Assembly (NCBI GenBank): GCA_002495465.1
Contig: DAFN01000019.1
Location: 347-5,384 of the forward strand
DNA length: 5,038 nt
Source: an archaeon UBA55
Lineage (GTDB): Archaea; Undinarchaeota; Undinarchaeia; Undinarchaeales; Undinarchaeaceae
Direction of reading: 5' to 3'
The position numbers and the translations under genes are program-made. Under the pieces are notes generated by a model, which worked only from the letters and a program-made list of their open reading frames with translations, ran no database searches and was not told where the DNA came from. Positions 1 to 5,038 of this stretch are shown here, one piece after another; positions within the stretch are counted from its first letter, which is position 1; each line of letters opens with the position of its first letter.

Positions 1-983
1 AGAACATTGCCCTTCTTGTCCGTCAGCTTGCTCTCATCCTCGACAGGGTAGACCGGAATCAAATTAAGAGTCTCTGAAACAACTTTCTCAAGGCACTGCT
101 GAACTCCTGTGCTTCCGTATTTTTCGAGAACGTCCCTCTTAATTATTTCCAGAACTTTCATATGCTCGTCTGAGGCCTCCAAAATTTTGAAGTCAGAATC
201 TCCTGGCTTATAATCTATTATTTCGCTTTCATCAGCCTTTCTCAGCGCCAGCTCGTAATCCGCAGAAGTGGGAACAGAGTTCTCAAGAGGCTTTGCTGTC
301 TCGAGGTCAATTTTGTTTGCGCAAATCAAAATGGGCATAGATACTTCCCTGAGCGCTGTTGCAAATTTCTTCAAATCTTCCTCAGGCCAGTCCTTTGCCT
401 TCTCTAAGTCCAATTCAGCCTTCCTGGCCGCCCCGAGGATTTCCCCTTCCTTTACCTTTATACCTGAAAATTTATCTGCAAGCTCCTTGTGGACTTCTTT
501 CTTCGAATGTGTCGCCTCTCTAGTTATCTTTCCCCAACCCTTCTCTATCAGCGAGAGAAACCAGAGGTCCAGTTCCTTCTCCAAAAACGTGACATCTTCT
601 TCCGGGTTGTGGCTTCCAGCCTCGCAGATCTGACCCTCTACATCAGTCGAGCCTGAAGCGTCGACTACGTGTATAAATGCGTCCGCCTGTGCAAGGTCGT
701 TGAGAAACTGGTTTCCAAGCCCGCGCCCTTTGTGCGCGTCCGGGACAAGCCCAGCAACGTCGAAAAGCTCAATAGGAATGAATCTTGTCCCTTTCTTACA
801 CTTTCCACAGGAGTTTCCTAGTTCAGTGCAGGGGCAGTCTGCTCTGATATAACCAACTCCGCGGTTCGGTTTTATTGTCGTAAAAGGATAGCTCCCTGTT
901 TCGGCCTTTCCGAGAGTATTCGCATTAAAGAATGTAGATTTTCCGGCATTTGGCTTTCCTACTACTCCCACAAGTTTTCCCAT
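1..983 (-). CDS. Archaeal YchF/Obg-related GTPase (3' end off the window)
   Basis: Predicted cytosolic P-loop GTPase/ATPase of the Obg-HflX superfamily, archaeal YchF-related group (like the Pyrococcus protein of known structure). Family members associate with ribosomes; the exact role is not established. The 327 visible residues start at the ATG complementary to 981-983. They show G1 GKPNAGKST at 9-17, switch I threonines at 35-36, G3 DVAGL at 75-79, G4 NKID at 223-226 and G5 TSA at 239-241, with a helical insert between G3 and G4. Cysteines 50, 52, 59 and 62 form a CxC-x6-CxxC cluster inside the G domain, possibly a metal site. The frame is open to base 1. From family length (about 390-400 residues), the missing part should be the C-terminal TGS domain; the visible end LTDKKGNV matches the segment just before it. 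It is divergent from kae1, with a TATA-like box about 26 bases upstream suggesting a leaderless mRNA. The family is clear, the cellular role is not. Confidence 0.95.
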   Translation of the reverse strand, partial: MGKLVGVVGKPNAGKSTFFNANTLGKAETGSYPFTTIKPNRGVGYIRADCPCTELGNSCGKCKKGTRFIPIELFDVAGLVPDAHKGRGLGNQFLNDLAQADAFIHVVDASGSTDVEGQICEAGSHNPEEDVTFLEKELDLWFLSLIEKGWGKITREATHSKKEVHKELADKFSGIKVKEGEILGAARKAELDLEKAKDWPEEDLKKFATALREVSMPILICANKIDLETAKPLENSVPTSADYELALRKADESEIIDYKPGDSDFKILEASDEHMKVLEIIKRDVLEKYGSTGVQQCLEKVVSETLNLIPVYPVEDESKLTDKKGNV

Positions 984-1004
984 GGCATTTTCTATGTTTC
1001 TGCG

Positions 1005-1022
1005 GGTTTTAAACCTTTTATA
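1005..1022. promoter_or_regulatory. Divergent archaeal promoters for the YchF-like gene and kae1
   Basis: The only non-coding stretch here is about 60 bases between two divergent starts, and it holds two adjacent AT-rich boxes. TTTTAAA (1007-1013) lies in a near-palindrome GGTTTTAAACC (1005-1015); its centre is about 26 bases from the minus-strand ATG at 983. CTTTTATA (1015-1022) is centred about 26 bases before the plus-strand ATG at 1045. A TATA-box centre 25-27 bases before transcription start is the usual archaeal spacing, so both genes could be leaderless. The boxes are seen; the start sites are inferred. Because the boxes nearly abut, TBP/TFB binding for one gene may compete with the other. 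Confidence 0.5.
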
Positions 1023-1044
1023 CAAGAGAGTACAGATGAATGAT

Positions 1045-2028
1045 ATGCGTGTTCTAGGGATAGAATCAACAGCTCACACCCTTGGTATCGGTGTTGTCGA
1101 GGACGGTGGAAAAGTCCTTTCCAGCGCCCGCCAGACCTATATTCCTGAAGAAGGTGGGATACTTCCAAGCGAGTCTGCCGATTTTCTTGCCTCAAAATTT
1201 GAAGAAGTTTTACAGGAGTCTCTTGACGCTTCCGGCTGCTCTTTTAATGATATAGACGGAATTGCCTTTTCGCAGGGTCCAGGTCTCGGTCCCTGCCTTC
1301 GTGTCGGCGCAGCAGCAGCAAGATATCTCGCATTAAAACACAAGAAGCCCCTGATTGGAGTAAATCACTGTATTGCTCACATTGAGATTGCAAAAGTCAC
1401 AACTGGCGCAAAAGATCCAGTTATTCTTTATGTGTCCGGCGGAAACTCACAGGTAATAGCATACGCCGAGGGACGCTACCGTGTCTTCGGAGAAACTCTG
1501 GATATCGCAGTCGGAAATTGCCTGGATGCATTTTCCCGTGTTCTTGGACTTCAGCATCCCGGGGGACCAAAGATAGAGAAACTTGCCTCAAAGGGAAAGA
1601 ATTACATTGAACTTCCATATGTTGTCAAAGGAATGGACCTGAGCTTTTCAGGACTCTATTCTGACCTTAAGCGCAAAAAGCTCTCAGGACAGTATTCTGA
1701 TGAAGACCTTTGCTACTCTTTCCAGGAAACAGCATTTGCCATGCTGACAGAGGCAACAGAGAGGGCGATGGCACATCTTGACAAGGAAGAAGTCCTTGCT
1801 ACAGGCGGAGTCGCCGCGAACTCAAGGCTTCAGAATATGCTGGAGATAATGGCAGAGGAGAGAGGCGCAAAATACTACGGGTGTCCAAGAGAGCACTGCG
1901 GGGACAATGGGGCGATGATTGCCTGGGCTGGTCTTCTTATGCTAAAATCTAATAATACCCTTGATATAAAAAATTCGAAGATAAATCCTAAATTCAGAAC
2001 AGATGATGTGGATGTGACTTGGCTATGA
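1045..2028 (+). CDS. kae1: KEOPS catalytic subunit Kae1 (tRNA N6-threonylcarbamoyltransferase)
   Basis: Transfers the threonylcarbamoyl group from threonylcarbamoyl-AMP to A37 of ANN-decoding tRNAs (t6A), as the catalytic subunit of cytosolic KEOPS. The 327-residue ASKHA-fold protein has the family N-terminus MRVLGIESTAHTLGIG, HCIAH at 108-112 (metal ligands H108 and H112), Y129 in LYVSGGN (the archaeal/eukaryotic Kae1-type ligand), GGVAANSR at 254-261 and DNGAMIAW at 287-294 with ligand D287. It ends in FRTDDVDVTWL, the usual end of unfused Kae1, so no Bud32 domain follows. ATG 1045 is preferred because it aligns with the family start and sits about 26 bases after a TATA-like box. ATG 1036 would add three residues. 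The open frame runs back to 982 but that extension would overlap the YchF-like start and is not family-like. The stop overlaps the mdh start in ATGA. Length is typical and all ligands are intact. Confidence 0.97.
   Translation: MRVLGIESTAHTLGIGVVEDGGKVLSSARQTYIPEEGGILPSESADFLASKFEEVLQESLDASGCSFNDIDGIAFSQGPGLGPCLRVGAAAARYLALKHKKPLIGVNHCIAHIEIAKVTTGAKDPVILYVSGGNSQVIAYAEGRYRVFGETLDIAVGNCLDAFSRVLGLQHPGGPKIEKLASKGKNYIELPYVVKGMDLSFSGLYSDLKRKKLSGQYSDEDLCYSFQETAFAMLTEATERAMAHLDKEEVLATGGVAANSRLQNMLEIMAEERGAKYYGCPREHCGDNGAMIAWAGLLMLKSNNTLDIKNSKINPKFRTDDVDVTWL
2011..2017 (+). promoter_or_regulatory. Possible ribosome binding site for mdh
   Basis: GATGTGA lies within the last codons of kae1, seven bases before the mdh ATG at 2025. 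It resembles the archaeal GGTGA core with one interrupting base. Together with the ATGA start-stop overlap it supports ATG 2025 over TTG 2019, and suggests that mdh is translated by reinitiation after kae1. The match is weak. Confidence 0.35.
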
Positions 2029-2933
2029 AAATCTCAGTAATAGGAACAGGAAATCTTGGAAGTGAAATAGCATTTATGCTGGCTCAGAAAGGGCTTGGTG
2101 ACATAGTTCTCCTGGATATAAACAAGGAGTTAGCAGAGGGTCATCAGATGGATATAGAGCATGCCTCTTCTGGTATTGCTTATGGTGGAACTGTAACTTC
2201 TGCTTCCTCCTCTGAAGAAATTGCTGGAAGTGACCTTGTAATAGTTACTGCCGGGGCTCCAAGACAGCCCGGTATGTCTAGAGAAGATCTTCTTGCCGGA
2301 AACGCGGCAATAATCAAGTCCGTATGTGCTGACATAAAGAAAAACGCTCCGGATTCTATTGTTATTGTGACTACAAATCCGAGTGATATTATGCTTATGC
2401 TGGCTCTGCAGGATACGGGTTTCCCATCAGGAAGGGTTCTCGGCCTCGGGAATCTTCTGGACAGCTATCGTCTTAGAAGCCTGATTGCAATCGAGACTGG
2501 AAAAAATATTACTGAAGTTGAAGCAATCATTCTTGGTCAGCACGGAGACAGAATGCTTCCTGTATTGTCAAGCTGCAAAGTTTCCGGGAAGCCCCTCTCT
2601 GAGCTTTTGGATGCTGATAAAATAAGCGAAATTTTTGAAAGAACCAAGTCAGCGGCTTCTGAACTTATCTCTAAAAAGGGCGCAACGGTTTTCGGACCGG
2701 CAGCTGCAACTATCGAACTTGCAGAGTCTATAGTTAAAGACTTGAAAAAGGAACTGCCTGTAATCGCGCTTTTGAAGGGCGAATACGGATTATCAGAAGT
2801 CTGCATGGGAGTCACCGGTATTCTTGGAAAATCTGGCTTGGATAGCATTTCCGAATTAGACTTAAGTGATTCTGAGAAAAAAATTCTTCAGGAAACATCC
2901 GACTTTCTTAAGAAAAAGTTTTCAGAAATTTAG
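2025..2933 (+). CDS. mdh: NAD-dependent malate dehydrogenase, LDH-like type
   Basis: Interconverts malate and oxaloacetate with a nicotinamide cofactor in the cytosol. The 302-residue protein has a Rossmann GTGNLG at 7-12 and D31 at the end of the second strand (LLDINKE), favouring NAD over NADP. The active-site loop GAPRQPGMSR places arginine (R80) where lactate dehydrogenases have glutamine (Q102 in LDH numbering), which argues for malate/oxaloacetate. Other catalytic residues are present: R86 (R109), N118 (N140), D146 and R149 in LDSYR (D168, R171), and H173 in GQHGD (H195). FGPAAA lies in the C-terminal domain. Length is normal. ATG 2025 overlaps the kae1 stop by four bases, so the two are probably co-transcribed and coupled. 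Its TAG interlocks with the stop of the opposing dCMP deaminase. It has no evident functional link to t6A synthesis. Substrate is inferred from R80. Confidence 0.95.
   Translation: MKISVIGTGNLGSEIAFMLAQKGLGDIVLLDINKELAEGHQMDIEHASSGIAYGGTVTSASSSEEIAGSDLVIVTAGAPRQPGMSREDLLAGNAAIIKSVCADIKKNAPDSIVIVTTNPSDIMLMLALQDTGFPSGRVLGLGNLLDSYRLRSLIAIETGKNITEVEAIILGQHGDRMLPVLSSCKVSGKPLSELLDADKISEIFERTKSAASELISKKGATVFGPAAATIELAESIVKDLKKELPVIALLKGEYGLSEVCMGVTGILGKSGLDSISELDLSDSEKKILQETSDFLKKKFSEI
2877..2883 (-). terminator. Possible T-tract terminator for the dCMP deaminase transcript
   Basis: Seven A on the plus strand give a run of seven T in the minus-strand transcript, about 47 bases beyond the dCMP deaminase stop and inside the mdh coding region. 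A shorter T5 run lies nearer, opposite 2912-2916. Archaeal RNA polymerase often terminates at such T-rich tracts without a hairpin. The run also encodes a lysine-rich stretch of MDH, so it may be incidental. Confidence 0.25.
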
Positions 2934-3427
2934 GCTTTGTATTCACGCAGTTTTATACCGGCTTCTTCAAAGGCTGCCATGGTGTCTTTGTCATCATAAG
3001 TTTTCATGTAAATGACTTCCCTTACTCCTGCGTTGGCAATCATCTTCGCACAGGTGTAGCATGGTGTATGCGTGCAGTAAAGCGTCGCTCCGTCAATACC
3101 TACTCCAAAGAGCGCCGCCTGTATTATCGCGTTCTGTTCTGCGTGAATAGTCCTGCTGCAATGGTCTCGTAAGTTCTCCGGATTTTCTCCGGCTTTGATA
3201 ACATTACATCCTACTTCAGAGCAGTGCTTTGTTCCTTTTGCTGCTCCATTGTACCCAGTTGATATAATCCTACGATTCTTCACCAATATTGCTCCAACCT
3301 TTGCCCTGTTGCAGGTAGAGCGCTCCTTAACAAGGTTGGTTATGTCCACAAAATATGTGTCCCAGCTAGTTCTATTCTTCTCGGCCTCCTCATCGGGAAG
3401 CGAATAATGCGGTGTCTCTTTTTCCAT
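2930..3427 (-). CDS. Deoxycytidylate (dCMP) deaminase, ComEB type
   Basis: Zinc-dependent hydrolytic deamination of dCMP to dUMP, the substrate of thymidylate synthase; cytosolic pyrimidine deoxynucleotide metabolism. The 165-residue protein carries the cytidine/deoxycytidylate deaminase signature: HAEQNAI at 95-101 (zinc ligand H95, proton shuttle E97) and PCYTCAK at 122-128 (ligands C123 and C126). Upstream, STGYNGAAKGTKHCSEVGC (56-74) and DHCSRTIHAE (88-97) are typical of the dCMP branch; the extra Cys and His residues (H68, C69, C74, H89, C90) may hold a second structural metal as in phage enzymes. An acidic N-terminal extension of about 20 residues precedes the core. It is transcribed alone, against both neighbours: its TAA overlaps the mdh stop and its start faces bud32 across 41 bases. 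A general cytidylate-type nucleotide deaminase is the main alternative. Confidence 0.93.
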   Translation of the reverse strand: MEKETPHYSLPDEEAEKNRTSWDTYFVDITNLVKERSTCNRAKVGAILVKNRRIISTGYNGAAKGTKHCSEVGCNVIKAGENPENLRDHCSRTIHAEQNAIIQAALFGVGIDGATLYCTHTPCYTCAKMIANAGVREVIYMKTYDDKDTMAAFEEAGIKLREYKA

Positions 3428-3438
3428 ACTCCCAAATC

Positions 3439-3463
3439 TTATTAATGGCCTTCCCTATTTATA
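3439..3463. promoter_or_regulatory. Divergent promoters for dCMP deaminase and bud32
   Basis: The 41 bases between the two divergent ATGs hold two AT-rich boxes. TTATTAAT (3439-3446) is centred about 26 bases before the bud32 ATG at 3469, fitting a leaderless bud32 mRNA. TATTTATA (3456-3463), read as TATAAATA on the minus strand, is centred about 32 bases before the deaminase ATG, implying a leader of roughly six bases or slightly long leaderless spacing. Each box lies between the other box and its own gene, so initiation in one direction would cover the other's start region. Positions are seen; promoter use is inferred. Confidence 0.45.
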
Positions 3464-3468
3464 TTTTC

Positions 3469-4074
3469 ATGAATAAGTTATTGAAGGTGGGGGCTGAAGC
3501 AAAGCTTTCCCTTGAAGACGGTATTGTAGTCAAGGAAAGAATATCAAAGGGCTACAGGATTCCAGAAATAGACTCTTCACTAAGGAAAAAAAGAACTCGT
3601 AGAGAGGCAAGTCTCCTTGACAAGGCAAGGAGAGCTCAGCTGAAAGTTCCCGCGGTCAAGGATCTTGACAAAGATAATAATACAATATATATGGAGTTCA
3701 TAGAAGGCGAGATGTTTCACAAGGTAATGAATTCTCCACTTTCAAGGAAACTCGGCTCCGAGTTGGCAAAGCTCCACGATGCTGAAATTATCCATGGTGA
3801 CCTTACAACGTCAAACATCCTCGTCAAGGCTAAGGACATATATTTCATTGACTTTGGCCTAGGGGAAGTTTCTGATTCCATTGAAAAGAAAGCTGTTGAC
3901 ATCAGAGTTTTGAAAGAGTCAATCAAGGCAAGCCATCCAAAGGACTCTGTCAAACATATTGAATCTATACTTGAGGGATACTCATCTTCTAGAAGTTTCG
4001 ATGCCGTTCTAGAGCGCCTTGAAACGCTTGAGGGGCGCGGACGCTACAAGAAGAAGGTGAATAAACGCAAATGA
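3469..4074 (+). CDS. bud32: KEOPS subunit Bud32, small atypical kinase/ATPase
   Basis: Binds Kae1 in KEOPS and supplies ATPase/kinase activity needed for t6A37 modification of tRNA. The 201-residue protein is a minimal RIO-like kinase. It shows GAEA at 8-11 in place of a long glycine loop, K22 in VVKERISKGYR, E46 in the basic helix RKKRTRREASLL (39-50), the catalytic loop HGDLTTSN at 109-116 (D111, N116) and DFGLG at 128-132. No substrate lobe or activation segment of ordinary kinases follows. The C-terminus is strongly basic (GRYKKKVNKRK), fitting the Bud32 tail; a tRNA or Kae1 contact is plausible. ATG 3469 gives the family-like start MNKLLKVGAEA. GTG 3412 would overlap the deaminase gene, and GTG 3487 would remove the first strand. 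The stop overlaps the next start in ATGA. It is a separate gene, not fused to kae1. Confidence 0.96.
   Translation: MNKLLKVGAEAKLSLEDGIVVKERISKGYRIPEIDSSLRKKRTRREASLLDKARRAQLKVPAVKDLDKDNNTIYMEFIEGEMFHKVMNSPLSRKLGSELAKLHDAEIIHGDLTTSNILVKAKDIYFIDFGLGEVSDSIEKKAVDIRVLKESIKASHPKDSVKHIESILEGYSSSRSFDAVLERLETLEGRGRYKKKVNKRK
4056..4060 (+). promoter_or_regulatory. Shine-Dalgarno site for the PPC-domain gene
   Basis: GGTGA, the archaeal anti-16S match, lies at the end of bud32 with ten bases before the ATG at 4071. It is the clearest ribosome binding site in the window and sits inside an operon, as expected where only the first gene is leaderless. It supports the ATG 4071 start. Confidence 0.6.
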
Positions 4075-4487
4075 AAATCTACAAGCAAGGGGATAATGAG
4101 TGGTTTGGAAGGCTCTCGGAGGGCGCTGATCTTAAGGAGAGTATTCTCCAGCTTGCAAAGGAAAATAAAATAGAGTCTGGCTATTTTAATATTATAGGTG
4201 CTGTGAAAGACAGTCGTTTTTCTTATTACGACCAAACACAGAAAAAATATCTTGAGATGCATCTCGATGAGAACGCGGAAATACTCAATTGTACTGGTAA
4301 TATAACTCTTCTTGACAGGGAGCCCTTCGTTCATGCTCATATAACTCTTGCTGACAATGAGGGAAGGGCTTACGGGGGTCATCTCATGGCCGCCACCATT
4401 TTCTCAGCTGAAATATATCTTAAAAAATTTCCGAATCCGGTTGAAAGAGAACCAGATGAGAGTACAGGACTTCAATTAATAAAATGA
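4071..4487 (+). CDS. PPC/DUF296-domain protein, function unknown
   Basis: The 138 residues correspond to a single PPC (plants and prokaryotes conserved, DUF296) domain, the fold that accompanies AT-hooks in plant AHL proteins but stands alone in prokaryotes. Recognition rests on SGYFNIIGAVKDSRFSYYD (36-54), a central GNITLLDREPFVHAHITLAD (76-95) and GRAYGGHL (98-105). H88, H90 and H104 match the conserved three-histidine set thought to bind metal in prokaryotic members, which form trimers. There is no AT-hook, signal peptide or membrane segment. The biochemical role of stand-alone PPC proteins is unsettled; DNA binding has been suggested from the plant relatives but nothing here shows it. The gene overlaps bud32 and the diphosphatase gene by four bases (ATGA) on each side, so all three are probably made from one mRNA in coupled fashion, hinting at a role near nucleotide or tRNA metabolism. 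Confidence 0.88.
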   Translation: MKIYKQGDNEWFGRLSEGADLKESILQLAKENKIESGYFNIIGAVKDSRFSYYDQTQKKYLEMHLDENAEILNCTGNITLLDREPFVHAHITLADNEGRAYGGHLMAATIFSAEIYLKKFPNPVEREPDESTGLQLIK

Positions 4488-5035
4488 AATACTGCTTTGC
4501 AACTTCAAATGCTTCTAAATTCAGGGAAATTTCCGAAATTTTTAATGATATCGGCCTTGAGCTTGAGCATTGTGAAATTGAGATTGAAGAACTTCAGTCT
4601 GATAGTTTTGAGGAAATAGCTCTCCACAGCGCAAGAAAGGCCTACGAGCAACTTGGAAAGCCAGTGTTTGTCGAAGACGCCGGAATTTCTGTGGATTCTC
4701 TGGAGGGTTTCCCTGGCCCTTTCACAAAATACGTATTTTACACCATCGGAATTGCCGGTCTGCTCAAACTTCTGGAGGGTGTTTCCGACAGAAAGGCGGA
4801 GTATACTTCTGTATTGGCATACACTGACGGAAATCAAGAAAAAGTATTTAAAGGTAGTTGTAGAGGTAGTATAGCGCGTGAGTACCGTGGTGATGGAGGC
4901 TGGGGTTGGGATCCAGTGTTTATTCCTGAAGGGGAAGACTTCACTTTTGGTGAAAATTATTCCTCTAAAAAGGAACATTCTCATCGTTCAAAAAGTGCAA
5001 GAGCTCTCGCAGATTGGCTAAAAACTAATGGCTAG
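4484..5035 (+). CDS. rdgB: XTP/dITP diphosphatase (RdgB/HAM1 family)
   Basis: Hydrolyses deaminated purine nucleoside triphosphates (XTP, ITP, dITP) to monophosphate and pyrophosphate, keeping them out of RNA and DNA; cytosolic, usually a Mg-dependent dimer. The 183-residue protein has the N-terminal FATSNASKFRE (5-15) with the T/S-x-N-x-x-K phosphate-binding pattern, FVEDAGISVDSLEGFPGPF at 62-80 (E64 and D65 near the metal site), GWGWDPVFIPEG at 139-150 (base-recognition loop) and SHRSK at 166-170. Length is normal to slightly short for archaeal members (about 185-195) and no key motif is missing. The ATG overlaps the PPC gene stop in ATGA. The upstream purines (AGGA at 4466-4469) are too distant for a good Shine-Dalgarno, so translation probably depends on coupling. 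The TAG may lie inside the next gene's start. HAM1-family genes occur near kae1/bud32 in other archaea, which fits this operon. Confidence 0.96.
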   Translation: MKYCFATSNASKFREISEIFNDIGLELEHCEIEIEELQSDSFEEIALHSARKAYEQLGKPVFVEDAGISVDSLEGFPGPFTKYVFYTIGIAGLLKLLEGVSDRKAEYTSVLAYTDGNQEKVFKGSCRGSIAREYRGDGGWGWDPVFIPEGEDFTFGENYSSKKEHSHRSKSARALADWLKTNG

Positions 5036-5038
5036 AAT
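5028..5038 (+). CDS. Possible start of next gene (M-A-R-...; perhaps ribosomal protein S15)
   Basis: ATGGCTAGAAT at the right edge opens a new frame reading M-A-R and then AT-, in a frame different from the diphosphatase, whose TAG it overlaps by eight bases. Overlapping starts are the rule in this operon. Archaeal ribosomal protein S15 characteristically starts MARMH, and AT at the edge is compatible with a fourth-residue methionine. Only three complete codons are visible and there is no clear ribosome binding site, so both the gene and its identity are tentative. Confidence 0.3.

Noticed and set aside
268..633. Plus-strand open frame of 121 codons
   Set aside because: It lies wholly antisense to the YchF-like gene, whose GTPase motifs are clear; the translated product is serine/phenylalanine-rich and resembles no family.
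982..1044. N-terminal extension of Kae1 back to 982
   Set aside because: The extra 21 residues (starting MAFSMFLRV) overlap the YchF-like start and both promoter boxes and are absent from the family; MRVLGIEST at 1045 is the normal start.
3195..3407. Plus-strand open frame of 70 codons
   Set aside because: It is antisense to the dCMP deaminase zinc-site region and explained by that gene's codon use.
3412..3468. GTG start for Bud32 at 3412
   Set aside because: It would overlap the first codons of the opposing deaminase gene and add hydrophobic residues not found in Bud32; ATG 3469 gives the expected start.
4044..4382. Minus-strand open frame of 112 codons
   Set aside because: It is antisense to the bud32 end and the PPC gene, crossing their junction, with no recognisable domain or ribosome binding site.
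4505..4984. Minus-strand open frame of 159 codons
   Set aside because: It is antisense to the XTP/dITP diphosphatase, which has all family motifs; the product is a low-complexity, Phe/Thr/Ser-rich shadow.
1..5038. Search for tRNA genes, CRISPR repeats, insertion sequences or attachment sites
   Set aside because: Nearly every base is within a family-assigned gene; the two gaps of about 60 and 41 bases are too short for these elements, and I saw no direct or terminal inverted repeats of note.

Overview
The window reads as archaeal chromosomal housekeeping DNA of moderate GC content, packed almost solid with genes. Evidence for Archaea: a Kae1-type (not bacterial TsaD-type) t6A enzyme, a stand-alone Bud32 kinase, an archaeal YchF-related GTPase like the Pyrococcus protein of known structure, and TATA-like boxes at leaderless spacing in place of -35/-10 promoters. 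The sequence does not settle which archaeal group it is. A reduced lineage with a compact genome is possible but not shown.

Layout. (1) Bases 1-983, minus strand: archaeal YchF-family GTPase, cut by the window edge before its C-terminal TGS domain. (2) Bases 984-1044: divergent promoter region. (3) Plus strand: kae1 (1045-2028) coupled by an ATGA overlap to an LDH-like malate dehydrogenase gene (2025-2933). (4) Minus strand: dCMP deaminase (2930-3427), whose stop codon interlocks with that of mdh. (5) Bases 3428-3468: a 41-base divergent promoter region. (6) Plus strand: bud32 (3469-4074), a PPC/DUF296-domain protein (4071-4487) and an XTP/dITP diphosphatase (4484-5035), chained by two more ATGA overlaps. 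The last 11 bases probably open another gene, starting M-A-R, whose start overlaps the diphosphatase stop. Only the two divergent gaps are non-coding, and I see no tRNA, rRNA, CRISPR or mobile element.

How the genes fit together. Kae1 and Bud32 are the catalytic subunit and the kinase/ATPase of KEOPS, which makes t6A37 in ANN-decoding tRNAs. In many archaea the two are fused or adjacent. Here they are separate genes 1.44 kb apart, with mdh and a reversed dCMP deaminase between them. Two genes handle nucleotides: dCMP deaminase feeds dTTP synthesis, and the diphosphatase removes deaminated purine triphosphates. With the translation-linked YchF-like GTPase and a possible ribosomal protein S15 start at the right edge, the neighbourhood is an information-processing locus carrying one central-metabolism gene (mdh) and one poorly characterised PPC protein. 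No obviously novel defence or mobile system is present. The interest lies in the split KEOPS pair, the PPC gene in the bud32 operon, and the compact promoter and stop-codon architecture.
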